From contig MNCI01000614.1 of the NCBI GenBank assembly GCA_015680685.1, positions 577,370-641,369 on the forward strand: a stretch of DNA of 64,000 nt, in the 5' to 3' direction. The stretch is from Gnetum montanum (lineage: Eukaryota > Streptophyta > Gnetopsida > Gnetales > Gnetaceae). The notes beneath the pieces were generated by a model. That model did not search any database. It had not been told where the DNA came from and worked only from the letters and a program-made list of their open reading frames with translations. Both the position numbers and the translations under genes were made by a program. Shown here piece after piece: positions 43,979-55,406 of the stretch; positions within the stretch are counted from its first letter, which is position 1; each line of letters begins with the position of its first letter.

Positions 43979-44463
43979 CTTGCATTTTGATAGTGCCTCT
44001 ACCACATGAGGTGGTAGTGTTGCCACTGTCATTACATTCCCCTTAGGGGACATGCAATTTTTCACTTACCACTTCACATTCCTTTGTACGAACAATGTAG
44101 CCGAGTACGAAGGACTCCTCAAGGGCCTCTTAGCAGCCCAGTAATTGAAAAGTCAACATTTGGTAGTTCGAGGTGACTCACAACTTATTGTCAATCAAAT
44201 CACTGAGGTCTACGCGTGTAAAGCTTTGCATTGACAACCTTATTATGATTTGGCCAAAAACTTATTATAACAGTTCACCACAACAAACATCTAGCATGTG
44301 CCATGCTGTGAGAACACCATAGCCAATGCCTTAGCTACACTACCATTAAATGTGCCACCATACCTATTTGCAATCCTACTTGCTTCAATAACAGAGTGCA
44401 TAGACCTTATCACCCAAGCAGTAAACGTGGCTTCTATAAGCGCTACCAGCACCCAAGAGTGAT
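43979..44463 (+). pseudogene. Second (archaeal-type) RNase H, Tat unit A
   Basis: Between the first RNase H and integrase: LHFDSASTT.GGSVATVITF, PLGDMQFFTYHFTFLCTNNV, AEYEGLLKGLLAAQ, LVVRGDSQLIVNQITEVYAC, HVPCENTIANALATLPLN. This is the FDGS...TNNxAEYEAL...GDSqLvvnQ...H.p..N..ADaLA pattern of the extra RNase H known in Tat elements. The catalytic Asp (FDSAS), Glu (AEYEG) and Asp (GDSQL) all remain, but there are three internal stops. Confidence 0.85.
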
Positions 44464-44539
44464 AGGCTAACATGAAAGCCTACCTGCAACATGGTGAACC
44501 CCCACATGGCTTGACATCCACCCAAAGGGATGTAATCTG

Positions 44540-45690
44540 AAAGTGGGCATGGCAGTATGTCCTCGTAGGAAATGATACCTTGTGTAAACGCTCCTTTGAT
44601 GGGATATTGTTAACTTGCATTGGTGGGGAGGAGGCACAAAAAATTGTTAGCAAAGTCCATGAAGGACTATGTGGAGGACACATAGCTCTTAGGGCCATGG
44701 CAACTAAGATTAGATGCCTAGGGTATTATTGGCCTTGCATGGAATGCAATTTTTTTGCTAAAGTCAAGACGTGTGACATGTGCCAATGTCATGCAAATCT
44801 TATACGCATGTCACCTACTAAGTTGCACCCTACGCAGATCACGTGGCCATTCCAATGATGGGGACTAGATATCATAGGACCCATCACACCTAAGTCTTCT
44901 GCAAGACATAGCTTCATGATTATTGCCACTGAGTACTTTATGAAGTGGGCAGAGCCTATACCCCTAAGGAAAACTACATCCCAATAGGTTTTCCACTTCA
45001 TCTTGGATAACATCGTAACAAGGATTGGTCTTCCCATGACTATTGTGATAGAAAATGGGCCATAATTTAGTAGTGCGGAAACCAAAACCTTTTGTAGCAA
45101 CCTTAGCATTAGGCAATCTTTCTTGTCACCATATTACCCGCAGGCTAACGGTCAGGCAGAAGCAAAAAACAACGCCATCATCAACTTGCTTAAAAGAATG
45201 CTTAGCAAGCAATGGCATGAGCAAATCCTCTATGTACTTTGGGCCAACCATACGACATGTAGAACGGCCACAAGTAAGATCCCCTACAGCCTATTCTACG
45301 AATCTAAAGTAGTGTTACCCCTTGAGTTGTAGGTAGTATCACTGCAGATGATCCTTTCAAGAATCATAAATAAATCCTAGAATAATGATTCAAAGATCAT
45401 TAATCTTGACTCCCTAGAGGAAGAGCATGCATAAACACTGGGTCACATCGAATGGTATCAGGACAAGCAACAGCAAAAGCATCATGCAGACCTATATTCA
45501 AGGCCAATTAAAAAGGGGGACCTAGTCCTCAAAGATGTGCATGAACATGTGAAAAAGTTTTTGGCAAACTGGGAAGGTCCATTCATAGTCACAAAAGCCT
45601 ACGAGAATGGAGCCTTCAAGCTGGCAGACATGCACAGTAGAGAGTTTTAAAATCTAGTGAGCCTCCCATACTTAAGCAGTATTTCATCTA
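44540..45690 (+). pseudogene. int: Integrase, Tat unit A
   Basis: HHCC zinc domain: VHEGLCGGHIALRAMATKIR ... CLGYYWPCME ... CDMCQCHANLIRMSPT (44648-44820). Core: GLDIIGPITPKSSAR (first Asp) near 44867, VIENGP.FSSAETK (second Asp changed to Glu) near 45050, SPYYPQANGQAEAKNNAIIN (Glu kept) near 45128. C-terminal GPY/F-like domain: GDLVLKDVHEHVKKFLANWE, GPFIVTKAYENGAFKLADMH, ending near 45650. Two stops and the D-to-E change disable it. Confidence 0.9.
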
Positions 45691-45714
45691 ATGCAAAAGC
45701 AAGGTAAGCACCAT

Positions 45715-46015
45715 AGTCTGCTATGACTATAAACTGGAATCAGCAGTTTTCCATGACTATAAACTGGCATAGATAGTCTACCATGACTATAAAATGGCAT
45801 AGAACATCTACTATGATGTTAAACTAGCATAGACGGTCTGCTACGACCTTAAACTGGCCCATCCACCATCTGCTATGATGATAAACTAGCACAATGGTCT
45901 GCTAGGACCTTAAACTAGCACAATGGTCTACTAGGACCTTAGACTAGCATTGTGGTCTACTAAGACCTTAAGCCAGTGTATCAGACGGTCTACCAGGACC
46001 TTAAACTAGGTTTGC
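45715..46015 (+). repeat. 3' tandem array, unit A
   Basis: Ten units of about 29-33 bases with consensus near GGTCTRCTAYGACCTTAAACTRGCA, directly after the integrase ORF. Matches 63536-63865 in unit B. Hypervariable tandem repeats after integrase are known from Tat elements. Confidence 0.9.
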
Positions 46016-46019
46016 GGCA

Positions 46020-49000
46020 CAACCTTCTCAACTCACAATCCACAACCATTCAAAAAGGAGTGCGTGCATAGTGCTAACATGGGGTGGAGCATTACAGTCC
46101 CAGAACATAGTCCACAATGACAAGAAAAAACCCTCTGGAACATATGTGATGCCACTACCCGTAGCATCTTACCGATCCTCTGGAGATGTCGTATGACATC
46201 TTGCTGATCTTTCGGAGCTACCGCTGCCATGGCCGGTCACCCTGGCAGTAGCTTCCATTGTTAACACCTACTGGTGGGGTCCCAACACTATTGTGGACCA
46301 GCCACAAGGTCACTACCCTCTAGCCCCTACCATCATCCAAGCTCAAAATATGTTTAGCTATTAGGCCCCTCATCTTACAGCTAAACTGCATGATGATTTC
46401 CTTGGGCGGGGACTCCTAAGCACTCACGTCACTACAACTCTTCAACTCCTCAGTGCCAGCCCCTTAAGCCTATCACTGCCATAACCACTGCTACCCTTCC
46501 TTCTTTAGACGTTGCTTGCCTTTGCAACAATGCCTATCACTTTAGTCATGTCTAAAGCAAGTAAGACCTTTTCCTAACTACATCTCATGGTTACATTTCT
46601 CTGGTCTACTTTCTATTGTGCTTGCAAGGTACATGCTGAGACGGCATCGGTTAAAGATGCATTTCACCAAGAGAACAAGACACCACATCATTCCAAGGTG
46701 ACTGCTTTGACTAGCTTAGCTACTTGGGAGTGCACATCGTACCCCTTCCTTTTAACCTTCATCATCTAGTTTCTCAAACCTGTAGTTTCCATTTTCATAT
46801 TCCTTTTACAAGCTTTCTTGATATGTGTAAAGCCCTCCCATATGCTCAACCCCAATGTCCATGATGTACGTAATGCAACTTACTACATGGGAAGAATTTG
46901 TAGGTAGGTCAAATCCCCACACGGATGTAACCCAACTCATCCCGAGGAGGAAACACCTGTCCTGCAACAACAAGGGTGTTTGCAAATGAATATGGCTAAA
47001 CAACAAAAGAAAAGTACACAAGTGTAACAAAGCTCAAAAAATAAAATAAAAAGGGAGCTAAAAAAAGGGTGTGTGCCCAAAAAAAATGGCAGACCAGCTG
47101 TCTTACAATGACCATCTCTAATCATCCCAATGAGAGGTACTCCCAAGCATAGCAAAGAGACATTTGAACAACCACTTGTACTAACCTAAATCATTAGTGT
47201 AAGGTTGGAAGGGAAAAAAAAAACACTAAAAGATCATCAGGCAAACACAGCTGACCATACCTTTGCCCAAGGGAAAGCAGGAAAAGAAAACAAAGGTAGA
47301 GTGCATTGGATGGTTTGCACACAAATCAACCAAGGACTTCCCTGAGCATAAACTATGGCCTGCATTGGGGTTATCGTAACTGATGTTTGAAACGTAAATA
47401 GTGCCCACGAAATGTAAATAGAAACCTATGTAGAATTGGTATTGTAAACAAAACGTAAATTGAATGTAAAACAGAGCAAACAATATAATGGATGACAAAA
47501 TTAACTATATTGTATTACTTAGAAAAGATGTGCACCAGTCAAAGTGTAGTTGCACATGTAGATGGCAAGTCAAGCGCCAAGCCCCGGGGTGATGTGATGT
47601 GTTTTAGAACTGCTTGGATGCTAGGAGTCAAGTGTGCCCGAGCACCCAAGGATTGCTTGTATGAGTTTCCTAAGTCATAAACCTTAAAAATTGCCAACCT
47701 TATTTATGTGAATTGATAGGGTATTTATAGGGTTTGGCTAGGTTCAGGCACGAAATTCATGGATGGAATCAATGGTTGAGAATTGAGAGGAAAATGGATC
47801 AAGTGACACGTGTCTGATGGCCAGATGTGTGTGAGTTAGACATGTGTGGGCAAGCTATGTTTTTGACCAAGTGTATCGACTTACTCAAGCTAGCTTATGC
47901 TCATGGAAGCACATAAATTCAAAGCATAATAGCTCAAAAAGGTCACAAATTATGAAAATGTACAATGAAATGATAATGTACAACAAGAGAAATTGACTCT
48001 AGCTCTCTTGAAACTTCTTAATCTTGAAATTAACCACTGCAAGATGTCAGTTTGGGTGATTTTGTGGCAGTTTGAGGCATCTTTGTTTGATCAGGACTTA
48101 TAGTGTGAGTTGCTTGTGCCTTAGCTTGTCCTTAGCATGCTCATGCTACACTCACACTACACTCACACTACATTCATGCAGGTAACGTGACCTCAGCGTA
48201 AGTGAGCTAGAATGATGTATTTTCTAGCAAATTTTAATTTTCAAGCCTGTTTCTTGAGTGCAACTATTATCTGACTGTGTGTCTGACCTTAGGAATGATT
48301 TGAAAATAAAAAATTGAGCTTGATGTACCATATTTTGGACCATTTTGGGTAGCTCACGCTGGACTCATGCTGCTAGCATGAGTGCAGCATGACCACTCTA
48401 TAAAAACTTATAATTTTGAACTAAAATATGGAATTCTAGAGGCTGGAACTTGAATTTTTTCAATGCTGAAGTCCAAGGATAACTTGGACGTTGGGAATCA
48501 GATCATTTTGAGTTAGTTTTGGGCTCTAAAAGTTGCTCACACTGCACTCATGCTGCCAGTGTGTGTGAGGAAATTTGCATCTTTTGATGTTGAAATTTGA
48601 ATCCTTGAAAGCTGAGGCTTGGAGTTGACATTAGTGGCCCTTGAGGATGGATTTCACCTTCAAATTGGACCATATTTGACTTGATTTTTAAGCTCTCGAA
48701 GTTACTCACGCTGAGGGCAAGCTAGCTTGACAACGTGAGCAAGCTGGGCATGAGTTCCATGCCTTAGTTAAATTTTGTCTCCGAACGCTCAAAAGAGCTT
48801 GAGTCATTTTCAAAGTGCTAGGCCAAAATTAGTGATGTTTCACCATCGAAGAGCAATGTTGGTATCTTTTCTTTCATGGTGTTTCATATTCTTTGTCGAT
48901 GTCTATTGGGCGAATGCTCCAGACATCCACAAAGAGGGGCTAGTAAAACACCATAAAATTTTAGGACTCTCATGTTTTAGTAGAGTTTTGAAAATTAGAA

Positions 49001-49020
49001 AAGGATTTCCACAAGTGTAG
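46020..49020 (+). other. 3' untranslated region of unit A
   Basis: Its first 120 bases match the sequence at 63880-64000 after unit B's array. No gene is seen. It contains A-rich stretches (46985-47230), a minus-strand TATAAATA at 47722-47729 of unknown meaning, and diverged repeats at about 48120-48780. The true LTR boundary is not resolved; GGGGGTA at 49039-49045 is a possible polypurine tract, but no TG start follows it. Confidence 0.5.
48130..48780. repeat. Diverged repeat, about 175-base period, with inverted stems
   Basis: The phrase GCTCACGCTG/ACTCACGCTG and its CTCATGCTG followers recur at about 48352, 48535 and 48704 (spacing 183 and 169). ACTCATGCT-GCT-AGCATGAGT at 48363-48383 is a perfect 9-base stem with a 3-base loop. 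Spacers share words such as GAATTTTT and GCTCTAAAAGTTGCTC. Confidence 0.6.
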
Positions 49021-49354
49021 CATCATGATCATTCATACTGGGGGTACACTATCTAGTTTGGCAAGTTTTCTACCTCCAAGGAAAACAGGCTCATCGGACT
49101 CTCTAGCCTGCCCAACTGAACAATCGACCCAGCTGACAATTTATGTAGAAACTAAGCTAGAAGTTATTGAAAGTGTTTGGGATGAGCAAAATAGTTTGGC
49201 AAGTTTTCTAGCAAATAAGTCTGCTACAGTGTGGTACGCTATGTAGTGTAGCAAGCCTTGAAAAAATAGTTGCTTAAGTGTCCAAGTGCAAGTTGACGGA
49301 ATGATTGCAAAACAAGTCAAAGATTCGATCAACATAAGGTGTTGTGCTATCCTA

Positions 49355-49771
49355 TGCTATGCTATGCTACGTAGCGTAGCATAGCGTAGCAAGGACAAAG
49401 TAGAAAGGCCTAGCTTGCTAGCTTGCTAAGTGATTCCAATAAGAAATTTTCACTAGGAAAACACTCCGGCCTCCAAACCGGTTGCCTTGTGTAGCACCAA
49501 GCCTTGAGCAAAGCTTCTTGCTAGAGAATGGCAGATTAAACGAAAAAGCAAGATACATTAGCTACTACGCTGTGCTATGCTACATAGCAGAGCAACAATG
49601 CAAAAGCAGCAAGGGATTTTCAAACATTAGTTTAGCAAGTTCAAAGGCTTCCCGACACAAAATACAAGAGTTGTAGTTGTTAGCATGACTAAGCTTCAGA
49701 CATGTTTTCAACTTTAGCACAAGTTCTAGTCAAAACTAGTGGCTACGCTATGCTACACTATGTAGCGTAGC
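49355..49771. repeat. Three GCTATGCTACG-type hairpins
   Basis: 49355-49391: 17-base arms (TGCTATGCTATGCTACG and its complement, one G-T pair) around TAG. 49573-49589: 7-base arms around CTA. 49742-49771: 9-base arms GCTACGCTA / TAGCGTAGC around 12 bases. A partial relative lies at about 49229-49256. They lie upstream of the TATA box at 50208 in the presumed LTR U3. Confidence 0.75.
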
Positions 49772-50204
49772 ACAACATAGCAAGCAGCCACTTACACTAT
49801 GCCAATGAACCTGAATAGTGTGAGTAATACAACACTGGTACAAAAGCATCAAGACATCTTTAGGTAGTTCTAGAACTTGTTGACAACAATCTTCCTCACT
49901 CTAGCATCTCCTTGGCGGAACTAGCAATTTCACTCCATTTTGCAAACTCCTTGGCTAGCTGCTGAAACATTGTTCCTATGCTTGACCCTGCTCGTAAAAG
50001 AAGGAGAGACATAGTCCTAGAGAATAAGATCCATTTTTGTTTGCAATGATATCCCACTAATCTCATCACATACAGTCTCAAAGGTATAGTCACAGCATAG
50101 CCAAGTTCATGTCCAACATTGCAAACCTACCCAGTACAAGCACATTTGCATTTTGTGGGGTCCAAGACACATGGCATCTAGGCCGCATTTCTCGCCTACT
50201 CCTG

Positions 50205-50218
50205 GCCCTATAAATACC
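50205..50218 (+). promoter_or_regulatory. TATA box, presumed LTR promoter of Tat family
   Basis: GGCCCTATAAATACC on the plus strand, about 1.07 kb upstream of the gag ATG at 51286; it fits transcription of unit B. Confidence 0.55.
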
Positions 50219-51285
50219 TTGGAAAACAATGCTCAAAGGGTTGGATTTTTTGGGGAGGTTACTATTTTGTTTAGAGAGTTGGCATTTTTTTACATCGACA
50301 AGAGCAATTGGCTTGTTGGCTTTTTGCATTGGCTGGTTGGCTTCTTGATTGGCTTCTTAGCAAACGGAGTTGGATTTCTTGCTGCTATTGGCTTTTAAGC
50401 TAGCTTCCAGAAGGTGTAGTTGGCATCTTCCTTGAGCATTCTAGTTACCCTTGAGTTCTTTGTGTGTCTCCGGCATTGTATAACCTATTGTACACTCAAA
50501 CAAGGCAAAGAATCAAATATGCGACCTTGGGGCAGTGCATTTTCTCACCTGATTTTGTTTTATTATTTCTTTGTTGTTATCGTTGTTTTGCACTGTTTTC
50601 TCCTTTCTGCATTTATTGTCCATCGATTTACCTCTCACATCTCACTCTCGAAACAATGTTTACGTAAGGTTAAGATACACTGACTAAGTTCCTGTTCAAT
50701 TAACTAGATCATTCAGGGTGCCCCACTTCCATTTTTCTCTAGCACGACCCTCGCATAGATCCAAGGTTAAACTGTTCATCCAATAGCCTCTCGATGTTCT
50801 AGCCATCAATGTTTTTAGTTGCTATAGTTTTTAGCACTAGAAGGAGGGCCTTTTGGTGCCTTTTCTATGTCCTACGGGTAGTCTTGCATGCTCTCTATAC
50901 CCTTTCACACACTAGCATAAATGTGACACCCTTTCGTGGTTTTTTACACATTGTGTGATGCATATTGGTATCAATGACAGTTCCTTTGGATCCTGATAGG
51001 ATGAAAATCCTTCGATCCCCCATCAATTTCTGTGCTACTTGTTTATGATCTCCTCTTTTTACCATGCAAGATAATTCTAACAACAACCACTACTTCCAGC
51101 TTGAGCCTTGAGGCTCCTTTCTCGGCCCAAAGCACCATGTGTGCTGAGTGGCCACCTAGCCTGGTGCTATGCCACACCAATCCCTTAGGATTCAACACAT
51201 GTCACTCGAGTTCTTGGTAGAAGATGTAGAGCATTATGAATTTATCTACACAAGATCTAGGTAGATCTACCCCTAGATCCCCCTG

Positions 51286-53020
51286 ATGGAGACATATCAG
51301 TGGATCTTTGATCAATTGCTATGAGTCAATAGGCCTAGGGAGTGGGACAAGCTATCCAATTGTGATGAAGCATTCTAGGATAAGCAGGAAGATCTAGACT
51401 CCTAGTCCGAGGGGGGTGATCAAACTTACCCTGTGACCATCCCTTCTTCCATAGCATTCATATCAAACCCCCTTTTTGTGGTGACTCCCTTTATGATCAC
51501 CACAAATCCACCTTAATCTATGCTCTCATCAGCCATGGGCAGCCATCCTACACCCTCAATGTATCAACAGGCACCTCCCTCAATTTCATACCCAAGCATT
51601 CTCCCCCCCATTTTTTCCATCCTCATATTAAGCACCGGTTACACCCACGCTATCCTACATACACACCGCTTCTACTTCACAATTTCCTAGAGCCTCCACT
51701 CCTCTCTCATCCTTTGCATCTATTCCATCATCAGTGGTGGGTCTAGCCCCAACTGCGTGGTGAACCCCATCCACTTCGCTCCCCCCCTCGTAGCCCCACC
51801 AGATCTCACATCACTTGTATTACCAAGCATATCAGGCCCTGCAGGTGTCACAACCAAGCACGGGGCTATGCCCCATTCCATCGGTCATGCAAATGACCAA
51901 CCCTACACACCACTAGCAACCACCACTTCACTAGCACCACTCACTGGGTGGTGGACCTCAAAAATTACACCCTTCACAAGGGCAGCTCCAATGGCTCTTG
52001 CTATGGGCCAGGATTCTGCCCTTGCTATGCCACAAATGATAGTTGCCCCCACAACCCTGCAACCGTATGTGTTGTCTCTAGGATTAGATCAAGTGTTTCA
52101 ACTTATCCAGATCCTCATTGAATAGGTTAAACACCTCAAGGCCGTTCGTTCTAACATGGTTCAGGTCATGGATTTCTACCATGATGACCCCATTAGCCTA
52201 GTGGTTCCCATGCTTACATTACCCCTTGGGATGCTGCTCCCTCAATTTATAGAATACAATGGGGAGGGCGACCCAAATGCGCATTTGGTTACATTCAAGT
52301 TTGAGTGCTTATTGTTGCAACAATGGCCGCATACCATTATTCACATCTTTACTATGTCCCTGATAGGTAAAGCTTTAGATTGGTATCACAGACTCCCATG
52401 CTCCTCCATCTCAACATTGGAGGAACTGCTTACCTAGTTCATGACCCACTTTAAGTATAACTTGAAGCCCAAGGTCATGCTAGATCAGTTGATGGGAGTT
52501 AAGCAAGACCTACTAGAGTCAATGCAGAGGTTTATACAGCAGTGGAGTGCCACCTTTAATGAGATCCGTGAGCCTATCACGAAGGCCCATTTGTTGGCCA
52601 TCTTCAAGGGAGTGGTAAATGATTTCATTAAATCCAAGCTGTATTACCTAGCCCTAGGATCTCTCAGCCAAGCTTTTTCACAGATAAGAAGCATTCAAGA
52701 TGCGGTCAAAGCTAGCAAGAACCTAGCCTATGTTGCATATAAAAGCACATATACTAAAAAAGGACAAAGAGAAGGGCAAGGTCGCAATGACCACGGTGGT
52801 CACAATGGCAAATGAGGCCAAGTCCAACAACAATAATAAGAAAGTGGCCACAGCACCAACTAACCCCTTGCATACACCAAGCAACGTTGCACAACCCTCC
52901 ACATTGACACTAGAAGTGCCCACCCCACCTAAACCTAATTTCAAGCATAAAGATTGCTCCAAGTACACCCCACTACCCATCAAGCCTTCATAAATTCTGA
53001 AGCAATTGCTAGGGGCGGGG
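51286..53020 (+). pseudogene. gag: gag, Tat unit B
   Basis: Capsid precursor. The ATG at 51286 opens METYQWIFDQLL, a candidate start, followed by stops and a long Pro/Ser/Thr-rich part (51430-52080). The capsid core lies at 52150-52740: LPQFIEYNGEGDPNAHLVTF, SLIGKALDWYHRLPCSSIST, FMTHFKYNLKPKVMLDQLMG, VKQDLLESMQRFIQQWSATF, HLLAIFKGVVNDFIKSKLYY. This is the ...GxGDPxxHL..., A..WY..LP... pattern of plant gypsy gag. A basic tail follows (KKDKEKGKVA, Asn/Lys-rich). At least three stops and one frame change. Confidence 0.88.
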
Positions 53021-53029
53021 TACATTCAG

Positions 53030-53950
53030 CATAAGCAGATGTTAAAGGAGGCAACCAAAAGGCATCAATGATATTGCGAACTTCTTAGGAACCCCTCCTT
53101 GGCTATGTCCAACGAGCCCCCAGTTCGTAAAAACTTCAGGCTAGAGTGGTTCTGGGACTACCACCAACTTTGTGTTCATGACACGGATTACTGTCTAGCC
53201 TTAAAAGATGACATTCAATGGATGATTGATCATGGGAAGTTGATGCTAGATGAGAGTAATCCCATCTACCCTAAAAATCAATCCATGCATGTTTACAAGG
53301 ACCTACTCAATGCTAACGATGTGGCGTACATCATTAACATGATTGGTGTAGATGGTAATCTGGAACCACCACAACAACCGTTTGTGATTCGTGTACCTCA
53401 ACGCAGGGTAGCAACACCAACAACGGCAAAAAAGACAGCACAACAAATTTTTGTACTTAAGGTCCCTCCTCGAACATCTGCCCCCACACCTTTTGTAGTC
53501 AAAACCACACCACCCCTCACACTAATGCACCAAACCCCATTCATCATTATGGGGCCAAAACACTTAAGTATCCCCATTCCCAAAACCAGTGTAAAATGGC
53601 ATCACAGCCTTCTCGTTCAAGGAAATGGGAAGAGTGTCTGATAGGTGAAACAACTACAGAAAGTACCACCCAAAGTCCTTCCAAGCCTACTCCTTTATCC
53701 TCTGCATCTATGCCCACCTTGTCACCAAAATTTAACACCGCTACACATGCATGATCATCGCCACCTTACTCGAAAGGATCTAGCCCCAAACCTGAAACTG
53801 CTCCTCCTTGGGAGATCTGTCTTCTAGGAAAAATGGAGGAAGAGAAGGGTGGTAAGCAACAGGAAGGTGGAAAAGACCTCTTAAGTGATTTTAGTAAGGT
53901 AAAACAGGCTCTAAAAAAAAGAACACAACACTGAGCCTGTACGACCTCGT
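53030..53950 (+). pseudogene. Gag-protease linker with His/Cys motif, Tat unit B
   Basis: A frame open at 53099-53641 carries WDYHQLCVHDTDYCLALKDD and IQWMIDHGKLMLDESNP, the plant gypsy motif usually written CxYHQ..GHDTxxCxALKxxIxxLIxxG; the first Cys is now Asp. A Pro-rich, repetitive linker follows (VIRVPQRRVATPTTAKK, VLKVPPRTSAPTPFVVK). The last 300 bases are Ser/Pro-rich and frame-shifted. Position between capsid and protease agrees with the family. Confidence 0.8.
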
Positions 53951-53951
53951 A

Positions 53952-54733
53952 ATGACTTCCACCGCACATCGTGAGGCTTTGATTCACATGCTAATGTCCA
54001 TACCAGTTGATGAGAACATGTTGGCAGAAGAGAAAGCAATCCATTCAGTTATGCTTTCTTCTATGCTTGAAGAACTGCAGCCATCCCAATTGACATTCTG
54101 TGATGAGTCCATTAAGGAAGACCCTAAAAAGGATCAGGCAATCACAACATCCCTGTTCATCACAATTTGGATTGATAAACACAAGATTTGAAGAGTACAC
54201 ATTGATGATGGGGCTGCTACAAATGTCATCTCATTCCCCATGGACAAACTAGGTTTGGTAGACCAAATCAAACCCACGACAACATCATGTCTGAAGTCAT
54301 TCAATGGGGCACGAGTAATGGTGAAAGGCACTATCCACATTGACTTTGTGGCAGGGGACTAGTTCCCCACAAGTGCGATGTTTATCATGGTGGAAGAGAT
54401 GCCCAGGTTTAACCTAATCTTGAGGAGATCATGGTTAGCCCAACTCAGGGTTGTCTCTTCATCCATACATCAGGAAATCTATTTACCTTATGCAGACAGG
54501 GAGGTGGTGATACATGGTGACGAGATGACAACCCAGGCAATAAATAACGTAGACATAGAGCAAGGTTTAGAGGTCATAACCTCTGAGAATGAGGCACCTA
54601 TTTCTACCGATACTAACTATTTGACAAAAGAGCCAGCCCAAGATGTTGACTTAGAAAATGAAACTGCATGGGCCAAGTTGCCTTTTCAAGTGGTAGACGA
54701 CGATGCAGAAGAATACCGCAACAAAGCCTCTTA
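53952..54733 (+). pseudogene. Aspartic protease, Tat unit B
   Basis: ALIHMLMSIPVDENMLAEEK, then KKDQAITTSLFITIWIDKHK, a stop, VHIDDGAATNVISFPMDKLG (active site DDGA; family VDGGAAxNxxP) at 54195-54255, SFNGARVMVKGTIHIDFVAG, and MFIMVEEMPRFNLILRRSWL with the LILRRSWL strand (family LLGRPWL) near 54410. An acidic tail (QGLEVITSENEAPIS, LENETAWAKLPFQVVDDDAE) ends at 54733. Two stops. After it the plus-strand polyprotein stops for 5.3 kb before RT. Confidence 0.85.
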
Positions 54734-54944
54734 GCCTTATGTGTCGCCAAGCCCATGATGGGTTAGAAAGTAGTTGCAAGAATTATCGTTACTCATGTAG
54801 TGTAACAACTCCACTACACCTTACCTAATTAATGCCCATTATACATTTTTCCCTATTTTCTTCACATTTCCTCATTTACACTAAGTGTCTAACTTATTCT
54901 TTAAATCATTCACATGTCCTCCATTTTTATTATGCCACAGCTTG

Positions 54945-55125
54945 TTAAGGCCTAAAACTGACAAAATGTTTTCTTTACCATCATCACCATGGCCCGAAAT
55001 AGTGTAAAACTACACAGCTCGAAATGGCCTAATTACACATGGCCCAAAATGGCCTAAAACTAGTGATAGCCCAAAATGACCTTAAACTATTGCAATAGCC
55101 TGAAATGGCCTAAAACTAAAATGAG
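54945..55125 (+). repeat. Post-protease tandem array, unit B
   Basis: Five to six short units (about 25-32 bases) of the type GCCCAAAATGGCCTAAAACTAGTG. The core CCTAAAACTAG / CCTTAAACT is close to the core of the two other arrays of this element. Confidence 0.8.
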
Positions 55126-55406
55126 ACGTTCCAAATGAATTTTATATTTCAATTTTTTTCTTTCATAAATTAATAATTTTTGTCACATTAATCGAATCCA
55201 AATAAATTGGTTAGCTGCTACCCTATGACCCTCCACCTATTCCATCATTTTCTACATCAGTAGACCCCATCTTTTCATCTAGAACCTACACCATAAAAAA
55301 ATGAACTAGTCAGCTAAAGTCACCATAAAGACTCCAACAAAATAAATTGACGATGCACCAAAGGGTAATTGATCCAAGATAGACTCGCATCTATTTCTGG
55401 AGGTAT

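Larger units (their letters stand above)
36764..46019 (+). mobile_element. Tat/Ogre-like gypsy unit A (5'-truncated)
   Basis: Colinear with 55146-63870 of unit B from TATTTCAATTTTTTT onward: antisense gene block, pre-RT repeat array, RT, RNase H, second RNase H, integrase, 3' repeat array. The gag-protease half expected on the left is missing; viral sequence abuts at 36760. Assigned to the Tat lineage by FGLKNAGATYQRAM in RT and by the second, archaeal-type RNase H domain. Confidence 0.85.
49040..50980 (+). mobile_element. Presumed LTR between units A and B
   Basis: Inferred as the LTR that ends unit A and starts unit B. It has a strong promoter-like CCTATAAATACC (TATAAATA near 50210-50217), hairpin-rich upstream sequence and no coding content, and lies between A's 3' region and B's gag. 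A TGGTATCAATGAC at about 50965 resembles a Met-tRNA primer site, but this is weak. Neither end is fixed because no second copy lies in the window. Confidence 0.4.

Noticed and set aside
46033-47155. Several 60-75 codon readings as host genes
   Set aside because: None has a motif, splice structure or counterpart; they lie in the untranslated 3' region of Tat unit A.
47722-47729. Minus-strand TATAAATA as the promoter of a second antisense gene
   Set aside because: No exon-like reading with splice signals follows it; the nearby minus reading 47226-47498 has no likeness and no second copy to compare.
49039-49045. GGGGGTA as a firm polypurine tract and LTR start
   Set aside because: The following bases are CACTATC, not TG, and no second LTR copy is in the window to confirm it; kept only as a possibility.
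50963-50976. TGGTATCAATGAC as the primer site of Tat unit B
   Set aside because: Only the first eight bases match a Met-tRNA site, and Tat elements usually use other tRNAs; not enough to define the LTR end.
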